The position numbers and the translations under genes were made by a program. The notes under the pieces were generated by a model that had not been told where the DNA came from, did no database searches, and saw only the letters and a program-made list of their open reading frames with translations. A stretch of DNA of 61,334 bases from Thermoplasmata archaeon (GTDB taxonomy: Archaea > Thermoplasmatota > Thermoplasmata > Thermoplasmatales > Thermoplasmataceae): NCBI GenBank assembly GCA_021802205.1, contig JAKAAT010000002.1, positions 1-61,334 on the forward strand, in the 5' to 3' direction. The first letter of the stretch is position 1. Every line of letters begins with the position of its first letter. Shown piece after piece: positions 8,396-17,188 of the stretch.

Positions 8396-9517
8396 ATATT
8401 TCAAGAACGGCTATGATCCGTCAGCAATGATACTGACTTCTGGAACAACCGGGCAGTCAAAGGTTGTTGTGGAAAGCAATGCGCAGTTCATTGTAACCGC
8501 ACTCGATATGATTGATGCCGGGGGCGTCTCCTCAGACAGTGTTGTTTACGTTTATCTTCCATTATTCCATATCATGGCCCTGGATTTGGCTGCAATTTCT
8601 TCAATGATGGCTAATGCAACTATGGTTCTTGTAGAAAAATTTGATCCTGTTAACTTCTGGAAAGATATAAAGACCTATAAAGCAACCCATTTCCATGCTG
8701 TAGGACCTATTTTTGAAATGCTGATAAAACAGCCAGAGTCGGTTGAGGAGAAAGACCATGGTGAAATAGTTGCCATAGCCTATTCATCCAGAGAGATCTG
8801 GGAGATGGCTGAGAAGAGATTTAACATCCATATTACTGGTGGATATGGCGGCACAGAGGCAGGCATACCCGTAACATCGCCATACAGTGATGTGATAAAG
8901 GGAATAAACCCACCAGGTAGCTGTGGAATACCGGCACCGCCATTCCAGGTGGAAATTCAGGACATATCCGGATATCCCGTTAAACCCGGCGAGGTAGGTG
9001 AAATTGTTATAAGACCGAAATTGCCATATGCAACTTTCCTCGAGTACTATAAGATGCCTACAGCCACGGTGAATGCTTTCAAGGGTTTATGGTTCCACAC
9101 GGGAGACCCGGCAGATATGATGAAAAAGGCAACATATATTTTGTTGACAGGGCGAAGAATTCAATAAGAAGAAAGGGGGAGAATATATCATCCTTCGAGG
9201 TAGAACAAATTCTGCTTAAAATGGATGAAATCAAAGATGTGGCCGTGTTCCCAGTAGTCACCGGAAGTGATGAGGAGGTCATGCTTGCAGTTGTACCAAA
9301 GAACCCTGGATTAAATCCAGAAATAATTGTAGATTTTTGCATAGACAATATGCCATCTTTCTGGATTCCAAATTACATACTGTTCATGGATGCACTACCG
9401 AAGACTCCTACAGGAAGAACACAGAAATATCTGCTCAGGGAAAAAGGTGTAACAAAGGATACTGTAAATGTGAAAAATCAAGTTGCCCACAAGCTGAAAA
9501 ATAAGCATAAAGCGTAA
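8396..9517 (+). pseudogene. Acyl-CoA synthetase, 3' piece with a frameshift
   Basis: Resumes after the IS607 right end with YFKNGYDPSAM and the ATP-binding loop LTSGTTGQSK (about 8430-8460), then the adenylate-forming core (GGYGGTEAG, WFHTGDPADM). At about 9119 a single base, probably a G, is missing: the first frame ends at 9167, while the other frame continues the family sequence (DEKGNIYFVDRAKNSIRRKGENISSFEVE) to 9517, ending in KTPTGRTQKYLLRE. The gene is therefore broken twice, by the insertion and by the frameshift. A sequencing error at 9119 cannot be excluded. Confidence 0.8.
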
Positions 9518-9628
9518 TTATTCACATTTTATACACAGTTCATACAAGTTTAATATTAATTTTTTCGATTATATGATCCAATATAATAGGCTGAGACCGG
9601 GGCATAAATATAAATCATATTCCGCAAT

Positions 9629-9641
9629 ATTTATAAAAGGC
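9629..9641 (+). promoter_or_regulatory. TATA box of the 34-residue ORF / Doc operon
   Basis: TATTTATAAAAGG is centred about 26 nt before ATG 9663, the usual archaeal TATA-to-start spacing for a leaderless transcript. It supports the short upstream ORF as a real first gene. Confidence 0.5.
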
Positions 9642-9662
9642 AATAATAAGGATGGATATTGA

Positions 9663-9767
9663 ATGATAGATATGAATAGCAAAGATGAAATAAAAGAATT
9701 CTATGAATCTGAAATGAAAAATGACCCTGTCTTTAGACGGGTGATGGAAAGGCTTGCAAAATTATAA
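9663..9767 (+). CDS. Short protein upstream of Doc, candidate antitoxin
   Basis: 34 residues (MIDMNSKDEIKEFY...RRVMERLAKL), acidic first half and basic amphipathic end. Its stop codon overlaps the Doc-like gene by 14 nt, and a good TATA box lies 26 nt before its ATG. The size is small for a Phd-type antitoxin, but the C-terminal part of Phd, which wraps the Doc active site, is a similarly short helix. It may be a stripped-down antitoxin or a truncated relic. Function inferred from position only. Confidence 0.45.
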   Translation: MIDMNSKDEIKEFYESEMKNDPVFRRVMERLAKL

Positions 9768-10389
9768 CTCTAAGATTTTTATGGAATTCAATTCCAATCA
9801 GATTGTTTTATCACATGAAATAATTGCCGAATCCACCGGAATAAAGGTACATTACAATGAAGCCACCATAAAAGGCATAATCAATGCCATGAATCAAGGC
9901 TTTGGCGGGATAGATTTATATTCAGAAGCAGACGAAAAGGCTGCCATTCTATTTGAGCATATAATCAGATTCCATCCTTTTATGGATGGCAATAAGAGGA
10001 CGGCCATGTTCTCGATGAAAGTGTTTTTGCGAAATAATGGTATTATCTTTATATCATTCCCTAGTGATGTAAGATTTCTAATCTCTGTTGCAGAGAACTG
10101 TAATTCAAATTCAGAGGATATTGCACGTCTAACCAAAAATATAAAAAGATGGATCAGTGCCCATTGTGCTAAGGAAAACGATAAAAGAGAAATTAACAGA
10201 ATAATTGAAAGAAATATCAAAATACTGGAAAAGGTCAAGGGAATATCCAAGAGCAGGAATTGGTCCGATATTCTTTCCAAATCCATAACTTACTGGCTTG
10301 TAGAGAAGGTATATCCGGATATTGATATCAAATATGATGATTTGATTATGGAATTGTACGAATTAAAAAAATCAATGATTAAAAGTTAA
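9754..10389 (+). CDS. Fic/Doc family protein (Doc-like toxin)
   Basis: 211 residues. The Doc version of the Fic motif, HPFMDGNKRTA, spans 74-84 with catalytic H74 and the NKR signature of Doc kinases, which phosphorylate EF-Tu in bacteria. About 90 extra C-terminal residues of helical, charged sequence follow the roughly 120-residue Doc core. Start TTG 9754 has GGTGAT 8 nt upstream; ATG 9781 is the alternative. The overlap with the 34-residue ORF suggests translational coupling. The target in an archaeon (aEF1A?) is speculation. Confidence 0.8.
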   Translation: MQNYNSKIFMEFNSNQIVLSHEIIAESTGIKVHYNEATIKGIINAMNQGFGGIDLYSEADEKAAILFEHIIRFHPFMDGNKRTAMFSMKVFLRNNGIIFISFPSDVRFLISVAENCNSNSEDIARLTKNIKRWISAHCAKENDKREINRIIERNIKILEKVKGISKSRNWSDILSKSITYWLVEKVYPDIDIKYDDLIMELYELKKSMIKS

Positions 10390-10421
10390 AATTGTTTTTC
10401 CTAGATATGGATATCAACAAT

Positions 10422-11225
10422 TTATGAAACCTGTTTATGACTATAAACATAAAGACCCAGGAGAAATAACACAACAATATAGATTACCATTGAAATAATA
10501 GCCTCGTTGAAGTTCAATAGATTATAGTTCTGTGGTACAATCTGGATAAAGTCTGCATAAGAAAAATATGGTGTGTAGCCTATAGTCTTTGTAACTACAT
10601 TTGCATCCACATATAATAGACTATTTACGTTTAATGAATTTATCTGAAAAACACCATCAATAACCGGCATTGCCAGGAAAAATAAGAAAAACGAACCCAT
10701 AAGGACAAAACGATCAAGTTTTATGAGACTGCTCAAAAGGAAAACGATTGACATGGCCGTAAGGATCACAAGCAGGGATACCAGATATGCCCTAAGTAGT
10801 GTGGCCGGAATATTTCCGAAATAATAATATGATTCACCGGCAATAAAGGCAAAGAATGAGATCGTGGCCAGGGCAGCCAGTGTTGTCGCAGCAAGATATC
10901 TACCAATAAATATGCTGCTCCTTCTTACAGGTAGCGAAAGCATATATTTTGCTGTATTGGTGGTAAAATCGTTTGATATTGCAAAGCTGCCCATGAACGT
11001 CACAGTCCAGCAGATGAGGAAATATGAAAAACCTGCTAAGGTTGCTGAAAATGCCGTGCCACCAGTCCACAGGGTCTTTACGTGGTCTATCTGCGATATC
11101 TTATAAGCTATGAAAGCCAGGATCGCGGCATCCACCACAACCATCTCCATCATAATCCTTGATCGTGAGGCAAAATGCATGTAATCCTTATAAAAGAGCT
11201 TTATATGCGAAAACATTTTTTCCAT
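10422..11225 (-). CDS. ABC-2 type transporter permease
   Basis: 267 residues with six predicted membrane helices and a short cytoplasmic N-terminus, typical of ABC-2 export permeases that dimerise. A PVRRSSIFIGRYLAA stretch after the second helix fits the coupling-helix region of the family. Its start overlaps the stop of the ATPase gene upstream, so the two are one operon. Substrate unknown; such exporters move drugs, lipids or peptides, or act in gliding and sporulation in bacteria. Confidence 0.85.
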   Translation of the reverse strand: MEKMFSHIKLFYKDYMHFASRSRIMMEMVVVDAAILAFIAYKISQIDHVKTLWTGGTAFSATLAGFSYFLICWTVTFMGSFAISNDFTTNTAKYMLSLPVRRSSIFIGRYLAATTLAALATISFFAFIAGESYYYFGNIPATLLRAYLVSLLVILTAMSIVFLLSSLIKLDRFVLMGSFFLFFLAMPVIDGVFQINSLNVNSLLYVDANVVTKTIGYTPYFSYADFIQIVPQNYNLLNFNEAIISMVIYIVVLFLLGLYVYSHKQVS

Positions 11226-11959
11226 TATGAATCATCTCCTATATATTTGAAAAATGCACCCTCCAGTTCATTAGGCCCTATTCTGTCTCCTCCCATCATT
11301 TTAATAATCTCTGACGTTGCATCACTGGCAATAACCCTGCCTCTATTCAGGAGGATAATCCTGTCACAGGTTTCAGCGACTTCGAACATCAGATGGGAGC
11401 TCATTAAAATGAGTTTGGTTTTTTTGAGTTCATTAAGCATATTTCTGAAAATTTTTGACTCTATTGGATCAAGTCCATCAGAGGGTTCATCCAGAAGAAT
11501 GATGTCACTGTTGCCCATCAGGACGGCAGCTATCATGACCTTTCGCCTATTACCCTTGGATAGTTTCTTTATACGCAGATTCAGGTTTTCTATATGGAAC
11601 ATTGCTGCATATTTATTGATCTGTTCCATGGCAACGGACTTACTCAATTCCTTTATGGAACCCACAAATAACAAAAATTCCTTAACAGAATAGTAGTTAT
11701 ATGGCTCGGGGTCTTCTATAAGGGCAGAAACATGTTTCATAGCACTTACCGGATCTTCATGCACATTAACGCCGTCTATAAAGACTTCTCCGCCTGATGG
11801 GCTGATTAAATTGGTGAAGAGCTTTAATGTTGTCGTTTTCCCTGCTCCATTGGGACCGAGATAGCCTACCATTCCAGGACCTTGTATATCAAGGTTAAGC
11901 GGCTGTAATGAGAAATTACTGCCCATAACTTTGGTTAAATTAACAGTTTTGATTTCCAT
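11225..11959 (-). CDS. ABC transporter ATP-binding protein
   Basis: 244 residues with all ABC ATPase motifs: Walker A GPNGAGKTT (35-43), Q-loop region LIEDPEPY, signature LSKGNRRKV (about 133-141), Walker B IILLDEPSDGLDP (about 154-166) and the H-loop MSSHLMFE. The signature is LSKGN rather than LSGGQ, common in ABC-2 exporters. It powers the adjacent permease. Divergent from the membrane protein / winged-helix pair, with a perfect 17-bp dyad in between. Confidence 0.93.
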   Translation of the reverse strand: MEIKTVNLTKVMGSNFSLQPLNLDIQGPGMVGYLGPNGAGKTTTLKLFTNLISPSGGEVFIDGVNVHEDPVSAMKHVSALIEDPEPYNYYSVKEFLLFVGSIKELSKSVAMEQINKYAAMFHIENLNLRIKKLSKGNRRKVMIAAVLMGNSDIILLDEPSDGLDPIESKIFRNMLNELKKTKLILMSSHLMFEVAETCDRIILLNRGRVIASDATSEIIKMMGGDRIGPNELEGAFFKYIGDDS

Positions 11960-11997
11960 ATCTGGATATACTTTAAGAACCTATGAAATCACTGCTG

Positions 11998-12014
11998 GGT
12001 TCAAAGTTTGAACC
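11998..12014. promoter_or_regulatory. Perfect 17-bp dyad between exporter and regulator operons
   Basis: GGTTCAAA-G-TTTGAACC is perfectly symmetric. It lies 38 nt upstream of the ABC ATPase start and about 94 nt before ATG 12108. The best candidate binder is the winged-helix protein at 12796-13155, which would repress the exporter. A TATA-like AATATTTATA follows at 12020-12029. Confidence 0.65.
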
Positions 12015-12107
12015 TGTGTTAATATTTATAGGCAGACAAATTATTATGTTTTATAGATAGAGCAATTAACAGATATAACAAATTCTGTTTGTAATAATGG
12101 TGATAAA

Positions 12108-12806
12108 ATGGTTGATGAAAAAGGCAATGACATTATCCTGAAAAACATCAATGCAACAAGGAACAGGATAATAACCTTCGAACAGTATATGATAAGCAGA
12201 TCTTGGGGACTCTTCTTTGCACTATTCGCAGGTGTAATATTTCTATATGCTTACTTGGAACCGTTGCTCTCATATGTTATTATGCCCGATTATGTTCATT
12301 TCATAGCCTTTCTTATCGATTCCCTGTTGCTGGTAATCGCGCTCCTTTACTGGCTCCATATATATGGAAAAACTTTAAGATTCCTGAGATTGAAGAATGA
12401 AAATAGCATTGGTTCCAGTGGTGGATTATGGAAGAGAGTAACACTGGCTCTTGTTTTTATTCTCATTGCTGTATCCTTTCTCTCTTCGTATATTCCACCG
12501 GGCTATGAACCCATTGTTGAGATGGCCATTCAATCGATTATTTTCCTTGTTATGGATTTCATTATAATAAGGTCTGTAAAATCTTCATTATCTAAAATTC
12601 CTGGAGTGGTATATACAGTTGTAATTTCCTTTCTGTTCATTGTAATAATACCGTTGATTGTAGATTTTACCAGTATTTTGCCTATATTTGATGATCACCT
12701 GCTCTATTATTCATCCTTTGCTATAATTGTATTTGTCTGGCTTACTGCAGGCATCAGTATGATATACGGGGCACCAGACTATCTGGAGGTTGACAATGGA
12801 CAATGA
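12108..12806 (+). CDS. Membrane protein of unknown function, six helices
   Basis: 232 residues, with a charged 30-residue N-terminus followed by six hydrophobic segments (starting near residues 33, 62, 108, 136, 163, 200). No enzymatic motif. It precedes a winged-helix regulator with a 11-nt overlap and is divergent from an ABC exporter. Archaea often pair such membrane proteins with exporter operons controlled by PadR- or MarR-like regulators, so it may be a sensor or anti-regulator, but that is inference. Confidence 0.7.
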   Translation: MVDEKGNDIILKNINATRNRIITFEQYMISRSWGLFFALFAGVIFLYAYLEPLLSYVIMPDYVHFIAFLIDSLLLVIALLYWLHIYGKTLRFLRLKNENSIGSSGGLWKRVTLALVFILIAVSFLSSYIPPGYEPIVEMAIQSIIFLVMDFIIIRSVKSSLSKIPGVVYTVVISFLFIVIIPLIVDFTSILPIFDDHLLYYSSFAIIVFVWLTAGISMIYGAPDYLEVDNGQ

Positions 12807-13155
12807 AGTTCAATCCGAACTTAAAAACCTTCTACGCCAGATATCCGTGGAATTGAGCAACACTCCATTAACATCATCATCCAGACTTATAATCATAATG
12901 TCACTTGCCATTGATAAAAGGATGAAGCTTTCGGATCTAATGAAGGTCACCGGATGCGGGAAAGGTAGTATTGAGAATCATATTTCTAAACTTGAAGAGG
13001 GTGGTTTTGTAAGGACCGAGAAGGTATCATTTTTTAAATCACCGAGAGTGTATGCGCAGCTAACCGATAAGGGTAGAAATTTTTATGAAAATTATCTGAA
13101 ATTGATAGGGAAATTCCTGAAAGATGCGGAAAATAGTAGGAATGGAGATAAATAG
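12796..13155 (+). CDS. Winged-helix transcriptional regulator
   Basis: 119 residues from ATG 12796. That start is preferred over TTG 12790 because a GGAGG site ends 6 nt before it. The fold pattern is a typical winged helix: helix-turn-helix KRMKLSDLMKVTGCGKGSIENHISKLEEGGFV (about 43-75), then the wing KTEKVSFFKSPRVYAQLTDKG and a dimerisation helix. It resembles archaeal single-domain regulators with a DUF7342-like or TrmB-like head. Likely represses the divergent ABC exporter through the 17-bp dyad at 11998. Confidence 0.8.
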   Translation: MDNEVQSELKNLLRQISVELSNTPLTSSSRLIIIMSLAIDKRMKLSDLMKVTGCGKGSIENHISKLEEGGFVRTEKVSFFKSPRVYAQLTDKGRNFYENYLKLIGKFLKDAENSRNGDK

Positions 13156-13674
13156 TCAGTAATAGAGTCTTAGTGTAAGCTAAATCGAGGTTATTATAAT
13201 TAATTTTCTTAAAATTAGAATCCATAGTTATAAATTTATTATTGTGCATTGGGCACTGGTTAAAAGAACAAATTGGCAAGGAGCATCATGAATAATCATC
13301 AGAATCTTCCTTTGCTGTTTCTTCTATTATTGGCTACGGATTCCTTTATACGATCCAGTTCCACATTGTCTTTTTGTAACATTCCCGCGAATTTTTTTAT
13401 GTTTCTTCTGTGATTTAAAAATTTCAATAGTATATTATAAACTAACATTTTAGTACTTTTAATATTAGTTAACAAATTACAGATATCTAATGCATTGTAA
13501 GTGGTCCGATTCATAATTAACACTATATATAATGTTTATTTAACTATTTTAAAGCAAATATGGATGACCAGTTAACTCAAGGTTTTGTCCCATAATTTAT
13601 ATTAAAATAAAAGTTAATGAGTGGAGTGATATATAACCGAAAAGGATCTATATAACTATGCATTAATATAGTAC
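13156..13674. other. Gene-poor stretch
   Basis: 519 nt, very AT-rich. A 74-codon reverse frame (13299-13523) is open, with a basic C-terminus, but has no promoter-like upstream sequence, no Shine-Dalgarno site and no family resemblance that I can see, so I do not call it. A TATA-like CTATATAACT about 25 nt before ATG 13675 is the probable promoter of the helicase operon. Confidence 0.5.
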
Positions 13675-15021
13675 ATGGGCAAAGAATCAGAAACAGCGCC
13701 GTCTTTAAGGGAATATCAAAATGTCGCAATAGAATCATGGATAGAAAATGGCATGGAAGGTATATTTTCAATGGCAACTGGTACTGGTAAAACATATACT
13801 GCAATTTATTGCGTTAAAGAATTACTAAAAATAAATAAAAAATTTTTGACAGTTATATCATGTCCATACGTGCATCTGTTAAGTCAGTGGGAAAAAAGCT
13901 TGAAACGTTTGGGACTTACAAACATCTTCGTTACAAACACAGCCAAGTGGAAAGATAAATTATATATTAAAATAATAGGTCTTTACTATACAGACAACTT
14001 AATTGTACTAACCACAAATAATAAACTGTCTGATAGGGACTTTATAAATATAATAGAAAAATATCCATATGATAAATTTTTAATCGTTGATGAGGTGCAT
14101 GGAATAGGCTCACAAAAACGCAGAACTGGTTTATTAGAGATTTATAAATACAGATTAGGGTTGAGCGCAACTCCGGAGAGATATTTCGATGAGGAGGGGA
14201 CAGATTTTATCATAAATTATTTTTCTGGTATAGTATACACGTTTTCTTTGAAACAAGCTCTGAACACAATTAATCCCGATACTAACAAATCTTTCATTGT
14301 TCATTATGATTACCTGCCATATTTTATAGATTTGGATAAAGAAGAGGAAACGAAATATATGGAAATTACCAAAAAATTGGTAAAAATATGGAATTTAGAC
14401 GGATATGACGAAGCTAAGGAACAGTTGTTATTCAAACGTCAGAATATTATAAAAAATGCTTTTAATAAATATAATGTATTGAGAGAAATTATTGATAAGT
14501 TATCCTCTTCTCGAGATGTGAATCATACACTGGTTTACTGTTCACCACAACAAATTAGTGTTGTTCAGGATATTTTAAATGAAAAAGATATCATACAACA
14601 TAAATTCACAATGAATGAAAGTACAAAGCCTGATAGAAAATATAATAATACCAGTGAAAGGGATTTTATCTTGAGCAAATTTTCTGAGAAGTCTTATAAC
14701 ATGCTGGTGGCAATAAAATGTCTGGATGAAGGCGTGGATGTTCCGTCTATCAAGAATGCTATATTAATGTCAAGTACCGGAAACTCACGCGAATGGTATC
14801 AGAGGATGGGTAGGATATTACGCAGATGCAGAGATAAAGATCACGCATACATCTATGATATAATAGTAAAACCTCCTTTAAACGTTGATCCAGAATTTAA
14901 AAAAATTGAATTGAAGCTGTTTGAAAAGGAACTGAGAAGATATGATGAATTTTCCTATAATGCTGATAACAGTCTAGAGTGCTTAAATAAAATTTATAAA
15001 ATTAAACAGGAGATATGGTAA
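13675..15021 (+). CDS. Superfamily 2 DEAD/DEAH-box helicase, first gene of a putative defence operon
   Basis: 448 residues. Q-like LREYQ (11-15), Walker A ATGTGKT (34-40), Walker B DEVH (140-143), SAT motif LGLSATPER (about 162-170), and the second RecA domain with VAIKCLDEGVDVPS and motif VI QRMGRILRR near 374. This is the ResIII/SSL2 type seen in restriction and anti-phage operons. It lacks an attached nuclease or extra domain. Overlaps or abuts the next three genes in one transcription unit with a DndD-like ATPase, which suggests a DNA translocation or sensing module. Confidence 0.9.
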   Translation: MGKESETAPSLREYQNVAIESWIENGMEGIFSMATGTGKTYTAIYCVKELLKINKKFLTVISCPYVHLLSQWEKSLKRLGLTNIFVTNTAKWKDKLYIKIIGLYYTDNLIVLTTNNKLSDRDFINIIEKYPYDKFLIVDEVHGIGSQKRRTGLLEIYKYRLGLSATPERYFDEEGTDFIINYFSGIVYTFSLKQALNTINPDTNKSFIVHYDYLPYFIDLDKEEETKYMEITKKLVKIWNLDGYDEAKEQLLFKRQNIIKNAFNKYNVLREIIDKLSSSRDVNHTLVYCSPQQISVVQDILNEKDIIQHKFTMNESTKPDRKYNNTSERDFILSKFSEKSYNMLVAIKCLDEGVDVPSIKNAILMSSTGNSREWYQRMGRILRRCRDKDHAYIYDIIVKPPLNVDPEFKKIELKLFEKELRRYDEFSYNADNSLECLNKIYKIKQEIW

Positions 15022-15023
15022 TA

Positions 15024-15221
15024 ATGGATAGATCTAGTAAAATAGATTATAATTCGCTTAAAAAGCTGATAAAGGAAATTAATGATACGGTAGGAATTGA
15101 TGACAATTTAAAAGGCTTTTTGACAGAGGCAATTAAAAAAGAATATGAATTCCGTGAGAGTGAAAGGCCAAGAGTCGCAGCGTGGTATGAGGATCAAATC
15201 AAGGAGTTAAGTGATAATTGA
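15024..15221 (+). CDS. Small acidic-basic helical protein in the helicase/DndD-like operon
   Basis: 65 residues (MDRSSKIDYNSLKKLIKE...QIKELSDN), all helical by inspection. ATG 15024 is chosen because GGAG lies 11 nt upstream; ATG 15015 overlaps the helicase stop and would add three residues. It ends inside the start of the ATPase gene (TTGATG). Its position between helicase and ATPase suggests a linker or adaptor subunit. No family recognised. Confidence 0.7.
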   Translation: MDRSSKIDYNSLKKLIKEINDTVGIDDNLKGFLTEAIKKEYEFRESERPRVAAWYEDQIKELSDN

Positions 15222-17188
15222 TGTTTATTAAAGAAATCGTATTAAAAAATTATAGACAGTATAAAGATGTTACTATCAACCTGAATGTAGATAATAAAAA
15301 AAATATTTCGATAATATTAGGCAAAAATGGATATGGAAAAACAACGCTGATGAATGCAATATCCTGGTGTCTATACGGAAAGGAATTTTATTCAACAAAG
15401 AAGTTAAAAGGATTGCCGCTATTGAATAATATCCAGCAAAAAGAGTCAGATAAATCTGAAGAAAATGTTGAAATTTCCTTGTTTATGGTTGATATAAATC
15501 AAAACGAATTTAAAATATCACGTAAACAAAATTTTTTAAAGCAGAATTATGAATTTATTAAAGGCAGTTCTTCCTTTGAAATTTTATATAGAGGTAAAGA
15601 AGATAAAGAATTCACGGTATGGCCCGAGGATGATAAGGAATCATTTATAGATCGCCATTTTCCTGAATCTATTCACACCTATTTTCTCTTTGATGGTGAA
15701 ATGCTGGAGGAATATTTCCAGGACCACTCTATAATCAACAACGAGGTTTATAAACTGTCAAATTTGGAATTATTGGAAAAGGTTGAAAAACATATAACTA
15801 ATGCAAAAAATAATTTTAGAAGGGAAGTAAAATACAAAGCAGACTCACAAAAGTTAGATCAGATAACTAAAAAAATAGACGAGATAAATAATAAAATCAG
15901 AGAAATAGAAGATGAAAAAAATAAATTAATCCCACAAATCAAAGAGGCTGAAATAAATAGAGATGATTTACAGAAACAATTGTTACATATTCCAGATGTC
16001 AAAAGTATTGAGGAACAGATTATTGAAAATAAGAAAGCAATAAAGGATAATTTAAATAAAATTAACGAATATGAATTTAGCAAAATTGAGTTATTAATCA
16101 AAAAGGCACCCTACATATCTATGAAAGATTGTATCAAGGATGTTAGAGATAAGATCAAGGGGAAAATAGAAATTGGTGAGATACCATCATTATATAAAAA
16201 AGACTTTTTAAAAAAATTACTCGATGATAATAAATGTATATGCGGGAGTGATTTAAGTCAAAATAATGAGCATAGACAGGCAATAGAAAATCTTTATAAG
16301 TCTACAAATAGTGAAACAAACATAAGTGAAGATTTGAATAGCTTATACTATGCATTAGATAATATTTTAAGCAATAATTCTTTCAATAATGACTTAGCAA
16401 AAATTAATTCTAATATAATTGAAAGTAACCAACTGTATGAAAAAAATCTCGAAATAAAAACTAATTTGGAAACAGAATTGAAGGGCTTTAATTCCGAGGA
16501 AATAAAAGGTAAATATCACCAATTAAACAATTATGAGGTTTCTATACCACAGCAATATCTGAACTTGGGTGGGCTTAAAAATAGCCTTGTACAATTTGAA
16601 AATGAATTGCAAATTAAAAATAAGGAATATACCACAGCATTAGAGCATAATAATAAAGTTCAAACATATACGAAATATCTAAATTATATAGAAAAAGTTG
16701 AAGCCGCAATTAAAAAAATAAATCAAGATACCATGGAGAAAATGAGAATGGAAATAGAAAAAGAAACAAAGGAAAAATTCTTTAGTCTTGTAACCAAGGA
16801 GAGCACTTTTACAGAGCTGAATATAAAGGATAACTATGATTTTTCAGTAAAAGATAATGCAGGAAATGAGTTACTTGGCTCAATGGGGGCAGGAGAAAGA
16901 GAAGTATTGGCATTATCATTTATTGCTGCTTTGAACGATATCTCTGGAATTGATGTACCGATTATTATTGACACCCCGCTAGCTAGACTCGACCCGAGTG
17001 TTAAAATGAATATCGCTGATATGCTACATAACACCTTTAATAATACCCAGATGATTTTACTGGTTACGAGAAGTGAACTTACAGATGAAATTGAAAATAA
17101 GATAAATGATATATGCAGTAATAAACTGAAATTGGATTTTAGAGAAGACGTCAATGGCGATTATGTCGAGGTGATTAGATTTGAATGA
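15221..17188 (+). CDS. DndD-like SMC/Rad50-type ATPase
   Basis: 655 residues from ATG 15221. Walker A GKNGYGKTT (about 34-42), a FLFDGEMLEEYF block near 160 that is characteristic of DndD (DNA phosphorothioation ATPase) relatives, long coiled coils at about 200-290 and 430-540, a CxC pair in NKCICGSDL near 341 at the apex (a hook-like site, but not CxxC), and the C-terminal ABC signature GAGERE with Walker B IIIDTPLARLDP. No DndB, C or E is nearby, so it is not a sulfur-modification system as known. Likely partners with the helicase upstream. Confidence 0.88.
   Translation: MFIKEIVLKNYRQYKDVTINLNVDNKKNISIILGKNGYGKTTLMNAISWCLYGKEFYSTKKLKGLPLLNNIQQKESDKSEENVEISLFMVDINQNEFKISRKQNFLKQNYEFIKGSSSFEILYRGKEDKEFTVWPEDDKESFIDRHFPESIHTYFLFDGEMLEEYFQDHSIINNEVYKLSNLELLEKVEKHITNAKNNFRREVKYKADSQKLDQITKKIDEINNKIREIEDEKNKLIPQIKEAEINRDDLQKQLLHIPDVKSIEEQIIENKKAIKDNLNKINEYEFSKIELLIKKAPYISMKDCIKDVRDKIKGKIEIGEIPSLYKKDFLKKLLDDNKCICGSDLSQNNEHRQAIENLYKSTNSETNISEDLNSLYYALDNILSNNSFNNDLAKINSNIIESNQLYEKNLEIKTNLETELKGFNSEEIKGKYHQLNNYEVSIPQQYLNLGGLKNSLVQFENELQIKNKEYTTALEHNNKVQTYTKYLNYIEKVEAAIKKINQDTMEKMRMEIEKETKEKFFSLVTKESTFTELNIKDNYDFSVKDNAGNELLGSMGAGEREVLALSFIAALNDISGIDVPIIIDTPLARLDPSVKMNIADMLHNTFNNTQMILLVTRSELTDEIENKINDICSNKLKLDFREDVNGDYVEVIRFE
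17168..17175 (+). promoter_or_regulatory. Shine-Dalgarno that fixes the TTG start at 17181
   Basis: GAGGTGAT is a near-perfect complement of the 16S rRNA 3' end and lies 5 nt before TTG 17181. It lies inside the ATPase coding sequence and argues for translational coupling. Confidence 0.65.

Noticed and set aside
9080-9170. Programmed frameshift in the acyl-CoA synthetase
   Set aside because: The gene is also split by IS607 and no slippery heptamer precedes the junction, so simple decay or a read error is more likely.
13299-13523. 74-codon reverse ORF as a gene
   Set aside because: No promoter, no ribosome-binding site and no recognisable domain; AT-rich sequence gives such ORFs by chance.
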